Program-made: the position numbers and the translations under genes
Shown: in pieces, positions 52,770 to 62,412 of the stretch
Numbering within the stretch: position 1 is the first letter of the stretch
How the letters are laid out: the number at the start of each line of letters is the position of its first letter
The notes under the pieces: generated by a model
Told to the model about the DNA's origin: nothing
Seen by the model: the letters and a program-made list of their open reading frames with translations, nothing else
Databases searched by the model: none
Source: Leptolyngbya sp. NIES-3755
Lineage (GTDB): Bacteria; Cyanobacteriota; Cyanobacteriia; Leptolyngbyales; Leptolyngbyaceae
Length of the DNA: 64,000 nucleotides
Direction of reading: 5' to 3'
NCBI GenBank assembly: GCA_001548435.1
Contig: AP017308.1
Span: 3,977,030 to 4,041,029 of the forward strand

Positions 52770-53827
52770 TAATGATCCTGTTCAATCCGGGCAATGTTCG
52801 TTTTCGGATAGTACCTTGCCAAAATCTGCTTATAGGTAAATCCGGTTTCCGCTAATTCCAACGCTCCAAGCTGGCTCATTCCTTTTCCTCGAAACGCATC
52901 TGCAACGATCGCATCCGAGGCGGCATAAAGCGATTCCACAATTCCGCCTTTATAACTAATGAATTCACCTGCGGTCTGATCCACGGCTTGATTGGTACGC
53001 TCCGATTCTTTTGAAATGCCACTGTAAACCTGGAAATATTCATCCGAACCCATGTGATACAAAGGTTGCGCCCGTCGAAAATAGTACGTCAAAGCATACG
53101 ATCGAGCCGCAACCGCTTGAGCTTTCAAGGCTTCTTTGTTCCAACTCGGTGAAACTTCACTCGCAACCACACTATAAAGATAGTGACGCAGATTGATATA
53201 GTTCACGACCCAGATTCGCCCACTTTGTGCAGCCAGTAGAAATCTTCCCCGATACGGCTTATCTCCGAGGTACAGCACTCCATTTGCAGGCGGTTGAATC
53301 ATCACCATTCCCGGAAGTTCTTTGCCACCAAAATTAATTGAATCGCCTGTCCCTTGAACTGTGTAGGGATTTCCAGAAGCGAGTTGATTAATCGATCGAC
53401 CATTCGCATCTAAAATAGTCGCGCCTTGAGAAGCCGTAATCGATAAAGTTGGCTGCCCCATCGCGATCGCAACCTGCATTTCAATCAGTGAATCCACTGT
53501 GCCCACCGATGCCGCAAACGCCGCTTTCGCTTTCTCGTTAATCGCGGCTTGCTCTTTCGTATATTTCTTCGGATCGACTGGGGTTAAAGTTGGTTTCGGA
53601 CTAGGAGATTTCTGCGCCTGTGGAGGCGGCGAAGGAAGCGCAAACGAACTTGGAGCAGCACTTGGCGCAGTTCCTCCAGCGGGAACGGGTGAAGCGACAG
53701 GAGCCGTTTTTGCCTCAGTTTGGGTGTACTGATTCAGGTACATTCCCGCGACTGGAATCAGTGCAAGACAGGGAACAAGCAACCAAGGACGCTGTTTCAG
53801 CCACTCTAGAATCGATTTACGCCACAT
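52766..53827 (-). CDS. SpoIID/LytB domain protein, membrane-anchored
   Basis: A 353-residue protein with a short cytoplasmic N-terminus, one membrane helix (15-32), a Pro/Ser/Ala-rich linker (40-85), and an SpoIID-type domain that includes HYLYSVVASEVSPSW, LKAQAVAARSYAL, VDQTAGEFISYKG and GKGMSQLGALELAETG. SpoIID proteins cut denuded peptidoglycan glycan strands or amidase targets. The N-terminal half of the soluble part resembles a stalk. It is a cell-wall protein in the periplasm. The stop shares bases with the NdhK-like gene. It sits upstream, in transcription, of nothing in its direction. Confidence 0.87.
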   Translation of the reverse strand: MWRKSILEWLKQRPWLLVPCLALIPVAGMYLNQYTQTEAKTAPVASPVPAGGTAPSAAPSSFALPSPPPQAQKSPSPKPTLTPVDPKKYTKEQAAINEKAKAAFAASVGTVDSLIEMQVAIAMGQPTLSITASQGATILDANGRSINQLASGNPYTVQGTGDSINFGGKELPGMVMIQPPANGVLYLGDKPYRGRFLLAAQSGRIWVVNYINLRHYLYSVVASEVSPSWNKEALKAQAVAARSYALTYYFRRAQPLYHMGSDEYFQVYSGISKESERTNQAVDQTAGEFISYKGGIVESLYAASDAIVADAFRGKGMSQLGALELAETGFTYKQILARYYPKTNIARIEQDHY

Positions 53828-53912
53828 AAAAAAGAACGATCGGAATTCAGAATTAAATATCGGATAGCCTCTTCACCTTACCCTCTATTCAATCCTGAAT
53901 TCCAAAATCCGC

Positions 53913-54263
53913 TTACCAGCCTGTTTCAGATTTATCCAAAACGTACATCGCAACTGATTGAATTTGATCCTCATTCAATCGCCCCTTAAACGAAGGCATT
54001 GCACCTTTGCCGTTCGTCACTTGAGTCACGATCGCTTCAACCGTGTCCTTTCCATTGGCAACGAGCGCATCTTTTTTCAGCGTTTTCGCTCCATTAATTG
54101 CGTTTCCGCCACCCGCATGACAAGCCGCGCAATTCGCATTGAATACTTTCGCACCCGCAGCCGCATCTGCCGCTAATGCAGACGGGTTCATTCCCAATAG
54201 AAATAGAACCGAAAGTGCGATCGACACCAAAAGTGTTCTCATTCTCTGAATCGTCTTCATCAT
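53913..54263 (-). CDS. petJ: Cytochrome c6 (PetJ)
   Basis: Cytochrome c6 carries electrons from cytochrome b6f to photosystem I or cytochrome oxidase in the lumen, often replacing plastocyanin when copper is low. The 116-residue precursor has a signal peptide ending in ALA near residue 31. The mature part shows the heme motif C45-AAC48-H49 (FNANCAACHAGG), and GKGAMPSFKG with the distal Met. The final helix QSVAMYVLDKSETGW is typical. The gene stands alone, 85 bp upstream of which palindromes overlap its likely promoter. Confidence 0.96.
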   Translation of the reverse strand: MMKTIQRMRTLLVSIALSVLFLLGMNPSALAADAAAGAKVFNANCAACHAGGGNAINGAKTLKKDALVANGKDTVEAIVTQVTNGKGAMPSFKGRLNEDQIQSVAMYVLDKSETGW

Positions 54264-55062
54264 TCATCTCTTAAAACATCAACCAGTGAGATTCCCTCAC
54301 CAGTGTCCATGCTGTCTCTGCGGATTTCCCTTCGTCAAAAGACGGTTTGTAAAACATTACATTTGCGAAATTTATCGCAACAATTAGTTACACTTTGAAA
54401 TTTATCTTCAACATAAGTCGAATCGTCGATCGCAGAGCATCAGATTTGTTACCAACGATAATTGTTCGCGCTCTCCGTACTTCGAGAAAACTGCTGGAGC
54501 GATCGCAACAATTGATTTAATCCGAATCGAACAAAGCAGAGTTTCTATACTCATACTTTGGTCAATCTAATCATTAGAAAATCGCGGAAAAACCGCCAAA
54601 ATTCGAGTCAACTATTTATTCATATCGATACCAACCAAAGATACGATTAACATGCAGTTAAATTTCTTATTGTTTGAATTTAGAATTTCTTTAGTTTGAA
54701 CAGCATTTACACCTAGACGGGCGTTCATAAAGACGATAATCTTATTTCAATCCAACAGTTGAATTTAATACATTCAACAGTATGGTTGCCCGGACAGATA
54801 GAAACCATTGATTCAACTCAATCGTTTCCGCAACGTTCAAAAAGGCAGTTATTTTCTCGTAAAAATACGTAAGCGTGGTTCGCTCCCGGTGACCGCAAAT
54901 CACACACAAGGTTCAGCAATTTCAAACTTGTTTATTCAGACAAAGTTGAAGGCTGGATGACAGATTCTAAGTCATTTTGTGACGAGCCAACTGCTTCTGT
55001 AACACTCCCTCAGATCGTTTGATTTGTTGTGGGAGTAGCCTTGCTATCCTTGGAGACTCGAC
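54264..55062. other. Long divergent intergenic region, petJ / nrtA
   Basis: This 799-bp gap between divergent petJ and nrtA should contain the promoters of both. Near petJ there are two adjacent palindromes. Near nrtA no perfect GTA-N8-TAC was found; the nearest is GTA-N8-TAA at 54859-54872, not well placed. The direct repeat GAAATTTATC occurs at 54367-54376 and 54397-54406. No nirA gene lies here, unlike in many cyanobacteria. Confidence 0.5.
54348..54380 (-). promoter_or_regulatory. Two palindromes over the likely petJ promoter
   Basis: TGTAA-N4-TTACA (54348-54361) and TTGCGA-N6-TCGCAA (54363-54380) lie side by side, 85-117 bp before the petJ ATG. On the minus strand TTGCGA and TAATGT are about 15 bp apart and could serve as -35 and -10. 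This placement fits a repressor operator, such as one for a copper-responsive regulator, but that is inference. Confidence 0.5.
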
Positions 55063-56421
55063 ATGACCGAATTCAACTTCTTGACGCGCCGGAAGTTCTT
55101 ATGGACGGCGAGTGCAGCAGCAGGAGCCGTCGCTCTAAAGGGATGTGCAATCAATCCGCCGTCCCCCAGTGCAATGTCCCCGAAAGCCCAAGCGCTTTCC
55201 CTTTCCCCCGCTGAACTCCCCGAAACGACTCGGATCAAACTTGGCTATATTGCGATCGTTGAATCTGCACCTTTGATCATTGCTCAAGAAAAAGGGTTCT
55301 TCGCTCGTCATGGGATGACCAACGTGGAACTCTCGAAGCAACCGTCTTGGGGAGCCGCACGGGACAATGCTGAACTTGGCTCAGCAAACGGTGGAATCGA
55401 TGGTGGACAATGGCAAATGCCCATGCCTCATCTATTGAGCGAAGGGTTGATTACCAAAGGAAACCGCAAAATTCCGATGGTAGTTCTCTCACAACTTTGC
55501 ACACATGGAAATGGCGTTGCAGTTGCAAACACTCACATCGGGAAAGGCTTCGAGTTAAACCTTGCAAAATCTGGCGCAGCGGACTACATTCGCGACCTGA
55601 AAAAAGCAGGAACACCGTTTAGAGCGGCATACACCTTTCCAAAGGCAAATCAAGATTTCTGGATTCGGTACTGGATGGCAGCGAACGGCGTTGATCCGAA
55701 CACTGAAATCAACTTGATGGCAGTTCCCTCAGCGCAAACAGTCGCCAACATGAAAACGGGAACAATGGATGCTTTTAGCACAGGTGATCCTTGGCCCTAT
55801 CGGATTGTGCGAGACAGAGTTGGATTTCTCGCGGTTCTTACCGCACAAGTTTGGCAATACCACCCTGAAGAATACCTCGCGGTTCGCAGAGAATGGATCG
55901 AAAGAAATCCAAGAGCAACCAAAGCCGTTCTCAAAGCGGTGATGGAAGCTCAACAGTGGTGTGACCAGCCAGAAAACAAAGAAGAACTCTCCCGGATTCT
56001 GGCGCAGCGTAGGTTCTTTAATGTTCCGCCTGCATTCTTGCGGGGTCCTTACGCTGGAGAGTATCAATTAGGCGACACCCAGAGAGCTGAGAACAATCCA
56101 GAACTCGCAGTCAAGTACTGGAAAGACGGCAAAGGCAGCGTGTCCTATCCGTATAAGAGCCACGATCTGTGGTTCCTCACGGAAAGTGTACGTTGGGGAT
56201 TCTTGCCGCAGGGTGCATTGAGTGAAGCCGATCGTATTGTCAACGAAGTCAACGGCGAGAAGTTCTGGAGAGAAGCCGCTCAAGAATTGGGAGTTGCCCA
56301 AGCCGACATTCCGCAACAGCCCACCCGTGGTGTTGAGAAGTTCTTTGACGGAGCGGAATTCGACCCGACGAAACCACAAGCTTACCTCGACAGTTTGAAG
56401 TTCAAGAGTTTGAAAGCCTAG
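55063..56421 (+). CDS. nrtA: Nitrate ABC transporter substrate-binding lipoprotein NrtA
   Basis: NrtA binds nitrate and nitrite in the periplasm and hands them to NrtBCD. The 452-residue precursor has a twin-arginine signal ([16 protein letters not shown]) and a lipobox LKGC at residues 25-28, followed by a disordered Pro/Ser stretch. The ligand domain has [19 protein letters not shown], then the Trp-rich parts [13 protein letters not shown] and GDPWPYRIV, as in known NrtA. Length is normal. It is the first gene of nrtABCD, 55 bp before nrtB. The start ATG follows GGAGA by about 7 bp. Confidence 0.96.
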   Translation: MTEFNFLTRRKFLWTASAAAGAVALKGCAINPPSPSAMSPKAQALSLSPAELPETTRIKLGYIAIVESAPLIIAQEKGFFARHGMTNVELSKQPSWGAARDNAELGSANGGIDGGQWQMPMPHLLSEGLITKGNRKIPMVVLSQLCTHGNGVAVANTHIGKGFELNLAKSGAADYIRDLKKAGTPFRAAYTFPKANQDFWIRYWMAANGVDPNTEINLMAVPSAQTVANMKTGTMDAFSTGDPWPYRIVRDRVGFLAVLTAQVWQYHPEEYLAVRREWIERNPRATKAVLKAVMEAQQWCDQPENKEELSRILAQRRFFNVPPAFLRGPYAGEYQLGDTQRAENNPELAVKYWKDGKGSVSYPYKSHDLWFLTESVRWGFLPQGALSEADRIVNEVNGEKFWREAAQELGVAQADIPQQPTRGVEKFFDGAEFDPTKPQAYLDSLKFKSLKA

Positions 56422-56476
56422 TTGCGACTAGGAACAGGATGGAACACAAGTCTCAATTGCAGTAAGGAGAATCGAC

Positions 56477-57301
56477 ATGACAGCTACATTGGGTAAAAGT
56501 AGAGCAGGGTTCGGTGGTATCAATCTATCGAAGCTTGGAAAAGATTTGGTACCCCCCTTGGTCGCGATCGCAATTTTCTTGATCGTTTGGGAATTGCTCT
56601 CTGCATCGAAAGTGATTCTATTACCGCCGCCGTCGAGCTTGTGGACGGATGAACGGACTCGCGAACTCTTGTTCTATCCGTTCTTCGATCGGGGGGGTAC
56701 GGACAAAGGGATCTTCTGGCAAACCTGGGCAAGTCTGCAACGGGTGGCAATTAGCTACACTGCGGCTGCGATCGTCGGAATTGCGATCGGGATTCTAGTT
56801 GGAACCAAGCCGCTGATGTCGAAAGCGCTTGACCCGCTGTTCATGTTCTTGCGTACCGTTCCGCCTCTGGCATGGGTTCCGATCTCGTTGGCAGCGTTAC
56901 AGAAGAACGAACCTGCGGCACTGTTCGTGATTTTCATTACTGCAATTTGGCCCATCTTGATTAACACTGCTGTCGGTGTCAAAGAGATTCCCCAGGACTA
57001 CAACAACGTTGCTAAGGTTCTGCAAATCTCGCCCAAGAAATACTTCTTCAAGATTTTGCTTCCTTCTGCACTGCCTTACATCTTCACGGGTTTGAGAATT
57101 TCGATTGGTTTGGCATGGTTGGCAATTATCGCGGCAGAAATCGTGATGTCGGGTATCGTCGGAATCGGTTTCTTTATCTGGGAAGCGTATCAGAACAACT
57201 ACATCAGCGAAGTGATTCTGGCGTTGATTTACATTGGTGCGGTTGGTTTGCTGCTCGATCGCTTTATCGGCTGGATTCAGTCGCTCATTGTTAAACAGTA
57301 A
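56477..57301 (+). CDS. nrtB: Nitrate ABC transporter permease NrtB
   Basis: Integral membrane subunit of the nitrate/nitrite transporter. The 274-residue protein has about six membrane helices. The permease signature (EAA loop) is at about 175-195, with VGVKEIPQDYNNVAKVLQIS and then the LPSALPYIFTGLRI segment. A TPRVPPLAW-type motif (RTVPPLAWVPISLAAL) lies near residue 122. Length is normal. It begins 55 bp after nrtA and ends 21 bp before nrtC. The ATG follows AAGGAG. Confidence 0.96.
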   Translation: MTATLGKSRAGFGGINLSKLGKDLVPPLVAIAIFLIVWELLSASKVILLPPPSSLWTDERTRELLFYPFFDRGGTDKGIFWQTWASLQRVAISYTAAAIVGIAIGILVGTKPLMSKALDPLFMFLRTVPPLAWVPISLAALQKNEPAALFVIFITAIWPILINTAVGVKEIPQDYNNVAKVLQISPKKYFFKILLPSALPYIFTGLRISIGLAWLAIIAAEIVMSGIVGIGFFIWEAYQNNYISEVILALIYIGAVGLLLDRFIGWIQSLIVKQ

Positions 57302-57322
57302 TTCCCAGGGGAGGACAAGCAC

Positions 57323-59296
57323 ATGACAAGTTTCGTTTCTGTCGAACAGGTTGAAAAGTCCTTCCCGCTTCCCGGCGGGGATGAGTACCTGGCACTCAAA
57401 GGTATCGATCTTCAAATCAAGAAAGGCGAATTTATTTCACTGATTGGTCACTCTGGTTGTGGTAAGTCCACCTTGCTCAATATGATTGCAGGCTTGGACA
57501 ATCCAACGGGTGGAATTGTGACCCTCGAAGGATTAACGGTGAAACAACCGGGTCCCGATCGCATGGTGGTGTTCCAAAACTATTCGCTCTTACCTTGGTT
57601 AACCGTGCGTGAGAACGTTGGATTGGCAGTCGATGAAGTTCTGACCGAGAAGCCGATCGAAGAACGCAAAGAACTAACCGAGCGTTACATCAAATTGGTC
57701 GGACTCGGACATGCGATCGACAAGTATCCTCACGAAATTTCTGGCGGGATGAAGCAACGGGTGTCGATCGCTCGTGGTCTAGCAATTCAACCGAAGCTAC
57801 TACTGCTCGATGAGCCGTTTGGTGCGTTGGATGCGTTGACGAGAGGAAACCTCCAAGAGCAATTGATCAAAATCTGTGAGGAAAACCAAGTTACTGCGGT
57901 CATGGTGACTCACGATGTCGATGAAGCGGTGTTGTTGAGCGATCGAATTGTGATGCTCACGAATGGACCCGGTTCTAAAATCGGTAACATTCTCGATGTG
58001 GATATTCCTCGTCCTCGTCGCCGGATGGAAGTCGTGAAGCACCCTAGCTACTACAGCTTACGGAGTGAATTGATCTACTTCTTGAACCAGCAAAAGCGCG
58101 TGAAGAAGATTCGGGCACAAAAGGTGGCAACTGTCGCTCGTCACGGTTTAGAGAAAGTCAACCTCGAAATCGGATTCGTTCCTCTGACCGCTTGTGCTCC
58201 CTTAGCAGTCGCGAAAGAGAAAGGATTCTTCACGAAGCATGGTTTGGATGAAGTGTCTCTGGCACGTGAAACAAGCTGGCGCGGGATTGTAGACGGCATG
58301 ACCGTGGGATACCTGGATGCGGCTCAAATGCCTGCGGGTATGCCGCTCTGGATCACGCTTGGTGGTAATGATAAGACCGATAATCCAGCGGTGATTACGT
58401 CGCTCACGATGACTCGGAACGGAAATGGCATCACGCTCGATCGACGATTCAAAGAGCAAGGAATTGATTCTTTAGAAGCGTTCAAGGCGATGGTCGATCG
58501 CTCTCCCGAAAATCCGCACCGTTTCGGCGTAGTTCACCCGTCCTCGATGCACAACATGTTGCTGCGGTACTGGTTAGCAGCGGGTGGAATCGACCCGGAT
58601 CATGACGTTCATCTGCAAATCATTCCCCCTGCTCAGATGGTGGTGGACTTGAAAGCAGGCACGATCGATGGATTCTGCGTCGGTGATCCTTGGAATCTGC
58701 GGGCAGAGCGTGAAGGAGTTGGAACTACGATCGCATCCGATATCGACATCTGGCGCGGTCACGTGGGTAAAATCCTCGGTGTGCGCGAAGAGTGGGCAGC
58801 GAAGTATCCAAACACGCACATTGCACTCGTGAAGGCTCTTCTCGAAGCTTGTCGTTACTGTGCAGACCCAGCGAACACCACCGAAATTCGTCAGATTCTG
58901 GCACGTAAAGAATATGTCGGAACTCAGGTAGAATATATTCAACTTGGGTTAGGAATCTCTGATCCGGCACATCACTTATTCTTTGGGGAAGGCGCAAACC
59001 GTCCGAGCCGGACTGAGCAGCTTTGGATTATGACGCAAATGGCGCGTTGGGGAGACATTCCTCTGCCGCGCAACTGGGTGGAAGTGTTGGAAAAAACTTG
59101 CCGTGTGGATGTCTTTAGTACCGCTGCACGTGAGTTAGGTCTCGCAGAACTGAGCTATGCCCGGAACAAAATTGAACTGTTCGACGGCGTTCCGTTCAAC
59201 TCTGAAGACCCGATCGCTTATCTCAACAGTCTGGCAATCAAACGTGACTACACGATGGCAGAAATCGATCTGCGCCCTGCCAGAGCCGTTGCCTAG
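57323..59296 (+). CDS. nrtC: Nitrate ABC transporter ATPase NrtC with NrtA-like domain
   Basis: A 657-residue two-domain protein. The N-terminal ABC ATPase (1-255) has Walker A GHSGCGKST at 42-50, the Q-loop in VFQNYSLLPW, signature ISGGMKQRVSIARGL, and Walker B LLLLDEPFGALD. After a linker, the C-terminal domain (about 275-657) is an NrtA-like ligand-binding domain (EIGFVPLTACAPLAVAKEKG) without a signal, so it is cytoplasmic. In Synechococcus this domain mediates ammonium-promoted inhibition of transport, which is the expected role here. It is the third gene of the operon. Confidence 0.96.
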   Translation: MTSFVSVEQVEKSFPLPGGDEYLALKGIDLQIKKGEFISLIGHSGCGKSTLLNMIAGLDNPTGGIVTLEGLTVKQPGPDRMVVFQNYSLLPWLTVRENVGLAVDEVLTEKPIEERKELTERYIKLVGLGHAIDKYPHEISGGMKQRVSIARGLAIQPKLLLLDEPFGALDALTRGNLQEQLIKICEENQVTAVMVTHDVDEAVLLSDRIVMLTNGPGSKIGNILDVDIPRPRRRMEVVKHPSYYSLRSELIYFLNQQKRVKKIRAQKVATVARHGLEKVNLEIGFVPLTACAPLAVAKEKGFFTKHGLDEVSLARETSWRGIVDGMTVGYLDAAQMPAGMPLWITLGGNDKTDNPAVITSLTMTRNGNGITLDRRFKEQGIDSLEAFKAMVDRSPENPHRFGVVHPSSMHNMLLRYWLAAGGIDPDHDVHLQIIPPAQMVVDLKAGTIDGFCVGDPWNLRAEREGVGTTIASDIDIWRGHVGKILGVREEWAAKYPNTHIALVKALLEACRYCADPANTTEIRQILARKEYVGTQVEYIQLGLGISDPAHHLFFGEGANRPSRTEQLWIMTQMARWGDIPLPRNWVEVLEKTCRVDVFSTAARELGLAELSYARNKIELFDGVPFNSEDPIAYLNSLAIKRDYTMAEIDLRPARAVA

Positions 59297-59372
59297 TTTG
59301 GAATGGGGCACTCACACTGCCCCGGATTGACTCTAGTTCCGCTGTCAATTCTAACCACAGAGCTTTGTCCCT

Positions 59373-60230
59373 ATGAATCTCCCCATTGCAATGAATACAC
59401 AACAAACTGCGACCGTGACTCCTGTGCGGTCATCATTGTCTCAGCCGTTCCTGACGCTAGAAAATGTCGTCAAGGTGTACAACACCCGCAGCGGTCCTCA
59501 AACGATCATCACCGATATCAATTTAGACGTTCAGCAAGGTGAATTTATCTGTGTGATCGGTCACTCCGGTTGCGGTAAGTCCACGATGTTGAACACCGTT
59601 TCAGGCTTCGTGACTCCGACCGAAGGAGAAGTGAAACTGAAAGGAAAACTGGTTGAGAAGCCAGGTCCCGATCGCATGATGGTGTTCCAAAACTATGCAC
59701 TTCTACCTTGGTTAACCGCATTTGAGAACGTCTATTTGGCGATCGATTCGGTCTTCCCACAAAAATCCCATGCAGATAAGAGCCAGATCGTCAATGAACA
59801 CTTGGCGATGGTTGGGCTTGCGGAAGCGGCTCAGAAAAAGCCACCTCAGTTATCCGGTGGTATGAGGCAGCGGGTGGCGATCGCTCGTGCGTTGTCGCTT
59901 CGTCCTGAAGTGCTCGTTCTAGATGAACCGTTCGGAGCATTGGACGCGATTACCAAAGAGGAATTGCAGGAAGAGCTTGCAAAAATTTGTTTGGATCACG
60001 GTTGTACAGTGTTGATGGTGACACACGACATTGACGAAGCGTTGTTCCTTGCCGATCGCTTAGTGATGATGACGAATGGACCGGAAGCAACGATCGGTGA
60101 AATTCTCACGATTCCGTTCGCTCGTCCTCGCGATCGCGCTCAAGTGATGGAAGATCCGCTGTATTACGATCTGCGGAACGAAGCGCTTGACTTCCTCTAC
60201 AACCGTTTCGCGCACGACGATACGCACTAA
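59373..60230 (+). CDS. nrtD: Nitrate ABC transporter ATPase NrtD
   Basis: The second, single-domain ATPase of the nitrate transporter. The 285-residue protein has Walker A GHSGCGKST near 64-72, VFQNYALLPWLTAFENV, signature LSGGMRQRVAIARAL, Walker B VLVLDEPFGALD, and the switch His in VTHDIDEALF. It ends with RNEALDFLYNRFAHD. The ATG at 59373 is used; a second ATG at 59391 is also possible. It follows nrtC by 76 bp and is followed by a hairpin terminator. No narB follows, so nitrate reductase must lie elsewhere. Confidence 0.95.
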   Translation: MNLPIAMNTQQTATVTPVRSSLSQPFLTLENVVKVYNTRSGPQTIITDINLDVQQGEFICVIGHSGCGKSTMLNTVSGFVTPTEGEVKLKGKLVEKPGPDRMMVFQNYALLPWLTAFENVYLAIDSVFPQKSHADKSQIVNEHLAMVGLAEAAQKKPPQLSGGMRQRVAIARALSLRPEVLVLDEPFGALDAITKEELQEELAKICLDHGCTVLMVTHDIDEALFLADRLVMMTNGPEATIGEILTIPFARPRDRAQVMEDPLYYDLRNEALDFLYNRFAHDDTH

Positions 60231-60241
60231 GAAATGGGGAG

Positions 60242-60280
60242 TCGGGAATGTTATTCGGTATCCATTCCCGATTTTCTTTT
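60242..60280 (+). terminator. Terminator of nrtABCD
   Basis: TCGGGAATG (60242-60250) pairs with CATTCCCGA (60263-60271) and is followed by TTTTCTTTTCT, a good intrinsic terminator 12 bp after nrtD. Confidence 0.85.
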
Positions 60281-60291
60281 CTGTGCTCTAT

Positions 60292-61212
60292 TCACTCTCG
60301 ATCGAGATTCACTTTCAATTGACGATACTGAATTTGGAACGGTTCTAATGTTGCGATCGTTCCATTGCGTTCTGCAATCTCTAAGTCATAAGGCATCGTT
60401 GTACAAGGTTCCATCACCAATACATAGTGATCGTTCCAACCACCATAGCTTTGGAACATCCAAACGTAAGGGAAATCTATTAAATTAAAATTCATTTTCA
60501 GCGTGGAACGCGATCGCGGGTTTCTTACTCCACATTGCCCGATCGCTAATCCAGAACTGTAATAGAACTCTTGAAGTTCAGACGATCGCTCTGGAGTTCG
60601 ATTCAAATGAACAACTTCGCCATTTTTGTCGATCGCAGTTGGAAACTTGGTTTTTCCAGGCTGTCCAATGATGCGGCTGAAATCTAGCACTACAGGTTCG
60701 ATGTCGCAGTCAGGCAGAATGATTTCGTCTCCGGGTTCAATTGCGATCGCAGCATGTTGTTTGAACAAGAACGAAATCGGCTCGTCTGAAAGATTCTGAA
60801 ACTGATAGCCCAAATCGACTTGAGCCTCTTTGAGTCGGATTGTTTTTTCAACTTTGACGGGAACCGTTTGGCAAGTTAAACCCAATCTCAGACTCGATTC
60901 TTCTTGTTCTAGAATCTTCCAAGCTTGCGACCAGAATTCACCATGATCGACCAGTTGCCGCCCCTGAAACTCACCTGCTGCATCGTTTGGAAAGATTTCA
61001 TCCCATCCGCCCGTCCAATGTCGATCGAACGATTCGCCAAGATTAATCGATCGGGTTTGCGTTGAATCGTACTGCGGTGGATGCCAGATCCAATCGTGTC
61101 CGGTGCGTTTGTCGATTAGTCGATCGATTCGTGCTCCCAAATCTGGGCGAATCACTACCGCAATTTCTGTATTTTCTAACGTAATTTCAGTTTGTAGAAG
61201 TTCTTGTTGCAA
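60292..61212 (-). CDS. Galactose mutarotase-like (aldose 1-epimerase superfamily) protein
   Basis: A 306-residue protein of the galactose mutarotase fold. Visible marks are AVVIRPDLGARIDRL near the start, GGWDEIFPND, a helical/strand middle with VKVEKTIRLKEA, LFKQHAAIAIEPGDEI and VWMFQSYGGWNDHYVLVMEP (in part) near the C-terminus. A sugar substrate is likely but not known. The frame opens at 61329, but the first 39 residues look non-coding. TTG at 61212 (MQQELLQTEI), with GAGG upstream, starts at the fold and leaves room for two divergent promoters, so it is preferred; the longer form remains possible. Confidence 0.7.
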   Translation of the reverse strand: MQQELLQTEITLENTEIAVVIRPDLGARIDRLIDKRTGHDWIWHPPQYDSTQTRSINLGESFDRHWTGGWDEIFPNDAAGEFQGRQLVDHGEFWSQAWKILEQEESSLRLGLTCQTVPVKVEKTIRLKEAQVDLGYQFQNLSDEPISFLFKQHAAIAIEPGDEIILPDCDIEPVVLDFSRIIGQPGKTKFPTAIDKNGEVVHLNRTPERSSELQEFYYSSGLAIGQCGVRNPRSRSTLKMNFNLIDFPYVWMFQSYGGWNDHYVLVMEPCTTMPYDLEIAERNGTIATLEPFQIQYRQLKVNLDRE

Positions 61213-61386
61213 GGCTCTGCCCTCGGACACAGTAGTGCAAATCCTACCGTTACTAAAATTATTCTTCGTCTCTCTGAAGAAACAGGCTTCACCTTTTTGA
61301 ACTGAAATCGAAAAAGATTCCATCCGCAAAATAGACTTTGCCTAATGTTGTCATATCCTGCAATTACATCTGTACAGGAGTGCTTT

Positions 61387-62163
61387 ATGTTGCAACTCAA
61401 GATTTTGGTCGATACGGTTCTGAAGCAACAACCGATCGAGTCTGCAAAACTACCAGACGATCAGAAACAATCAATCAAAGCGGGTACTGTTCTCACAATC
61501 AATTCTTTTACTCCGGTTGCTGATTATCTCAAGATAGAACTCAGCGACAAAACTTTTCAGGGCAAAAACACCTGGCTCGTGTTTCAACGCCATTCAACGA
61601 TTCTGAGTGATGGGAAAGTAAGTTTTCCGAAAGCGACGCGGCTTGCTGTGCCTTATTTCGACCAATTAGATAACTCTGATAATCCCTATGGAAGCTGTAA
61701 TGTGACCAGTTTGGCGATGGTCTTGTCTTATTTTCGAGTGCCACCGCGCAATCCGAGTATTCGCTTTCCAGATGAACTCGATCGATATTGCACCGACAAG
61801 GATCTCGATCGACATCAACCCAGTGCGATCGCTCAAGTCGCACAAGATTACGGTTGCAATGATAACTTTAGTCAAACTGCCAGCTTTGAACAGGTGAAAG
61901 AATGGCTGATCCAGGGAAATCCCGCGATCGTGCATGGTTACTTCACTCCGAGCGGACACATCATCTGCATCATTGGCTATAACGAAACGGGCTTTATCGT
62001 GAATGATCCATATGGTGAATTGATGTTTAGCTCAGATCCCTCACAGAGCCACTACGACATTTACACCACAGGTGCAGGACTGACGTATTCCTACAATTTG
62101 ATGTACCAGACTTGCTGCGAAGGCAACGAATTTTGGGTGCATTTCCTCTCGAAGCGAAAGTGA
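61387..62163 (+). CDS. Peptidase C39-like protein
   Basis: A 258-residue protein. The N-terminal 85 residues are a small beta-rich domain (PVADYLKIELSDKTFQG). The C-terminal part is papain-like of the C39 family: VPYFDQLDN, then the catalytic Cys in NPYGSCNVTSLAMVLSYF near residue 110, GNPAIVHGYFTPSGHIICIIGYN with the His, and VNDPYG with the Asp. Cys, His and Asp fit a catalytic triad. There is no signal peptide seen, so it is probably cytoplasmic. The ATG at 61387 has GGAG six bases before it and is preferred over 61345. Confidence 0.78.
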   Translation: MLQLKILVDTVLKQQPIESAKLPDDQKQSIKAGTVLTINSFTPVADYLKIELSDKTFQGKNTWLVFQRHSTILSDGKVSFPKATRLAVPYFDQLDNSDNPYGSCNVTSLAMVLSYFRVPPRNPSIRFPDELDRYCTDKDLDRHQPSAIAQVAQDYGCNDNFSQTASFEQVKEWLIQGNPAIVHGYFTPSGHIICIIGYNETGFIVNDPYGELMFSSDPSQSHYDIYTTGAGLTYSYNLMYQTCCEGNEFWVHFLSKRK

Positions 62164-62168
62164 TTTAG

Positions 62169-62197
62169 AGGGCGATCGCGAATTTGTCGATCGCCCT
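62169..62197. terminator. Hairpin after the C39-like gene, built on HIP1 core
   Basis: AGGGCGATCG pairs perfectly with CGATCGCCCT around a 9-base loop, 6 bp after the stop. No T-run follows, so it is a weak terminator or an mRNA 3'-end structure. The 249-bp gap to the LabA gene is otherwise AT-rich. Confidence 0.5.
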
Positions 62198-62412
62198 TCC
62201 TGTATTAAGCAATATTAAGATTACTAATTTTTGTGTATTTTCTCGGATTTCGCTTAGCAAGAAAGAGAAAAATCAGGTTAAATCTAAAGAAAGTATTAAG
62301 AATAATAAGCAAGATTAGATTATCTGCAAAAACACCCTACGTTTTCAGGTGATTTCGGCGAATTTTATAGTTCTTGATACGGCATTAACCCTATTTTCCA
62401 GGAGCGGTTCCG

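Noticed and set aside
54859-54872. GTA-N8-TAA as an NtcA site for nrtA
   Set aside because: One mismatch in the core and no -10 box at the proper distance downstream.
62169-62197. Hairpin as a mobile-element end
   Set aside because: It is built on the HIP1 core and follows a stop codon; a terminator-like role is simpler.
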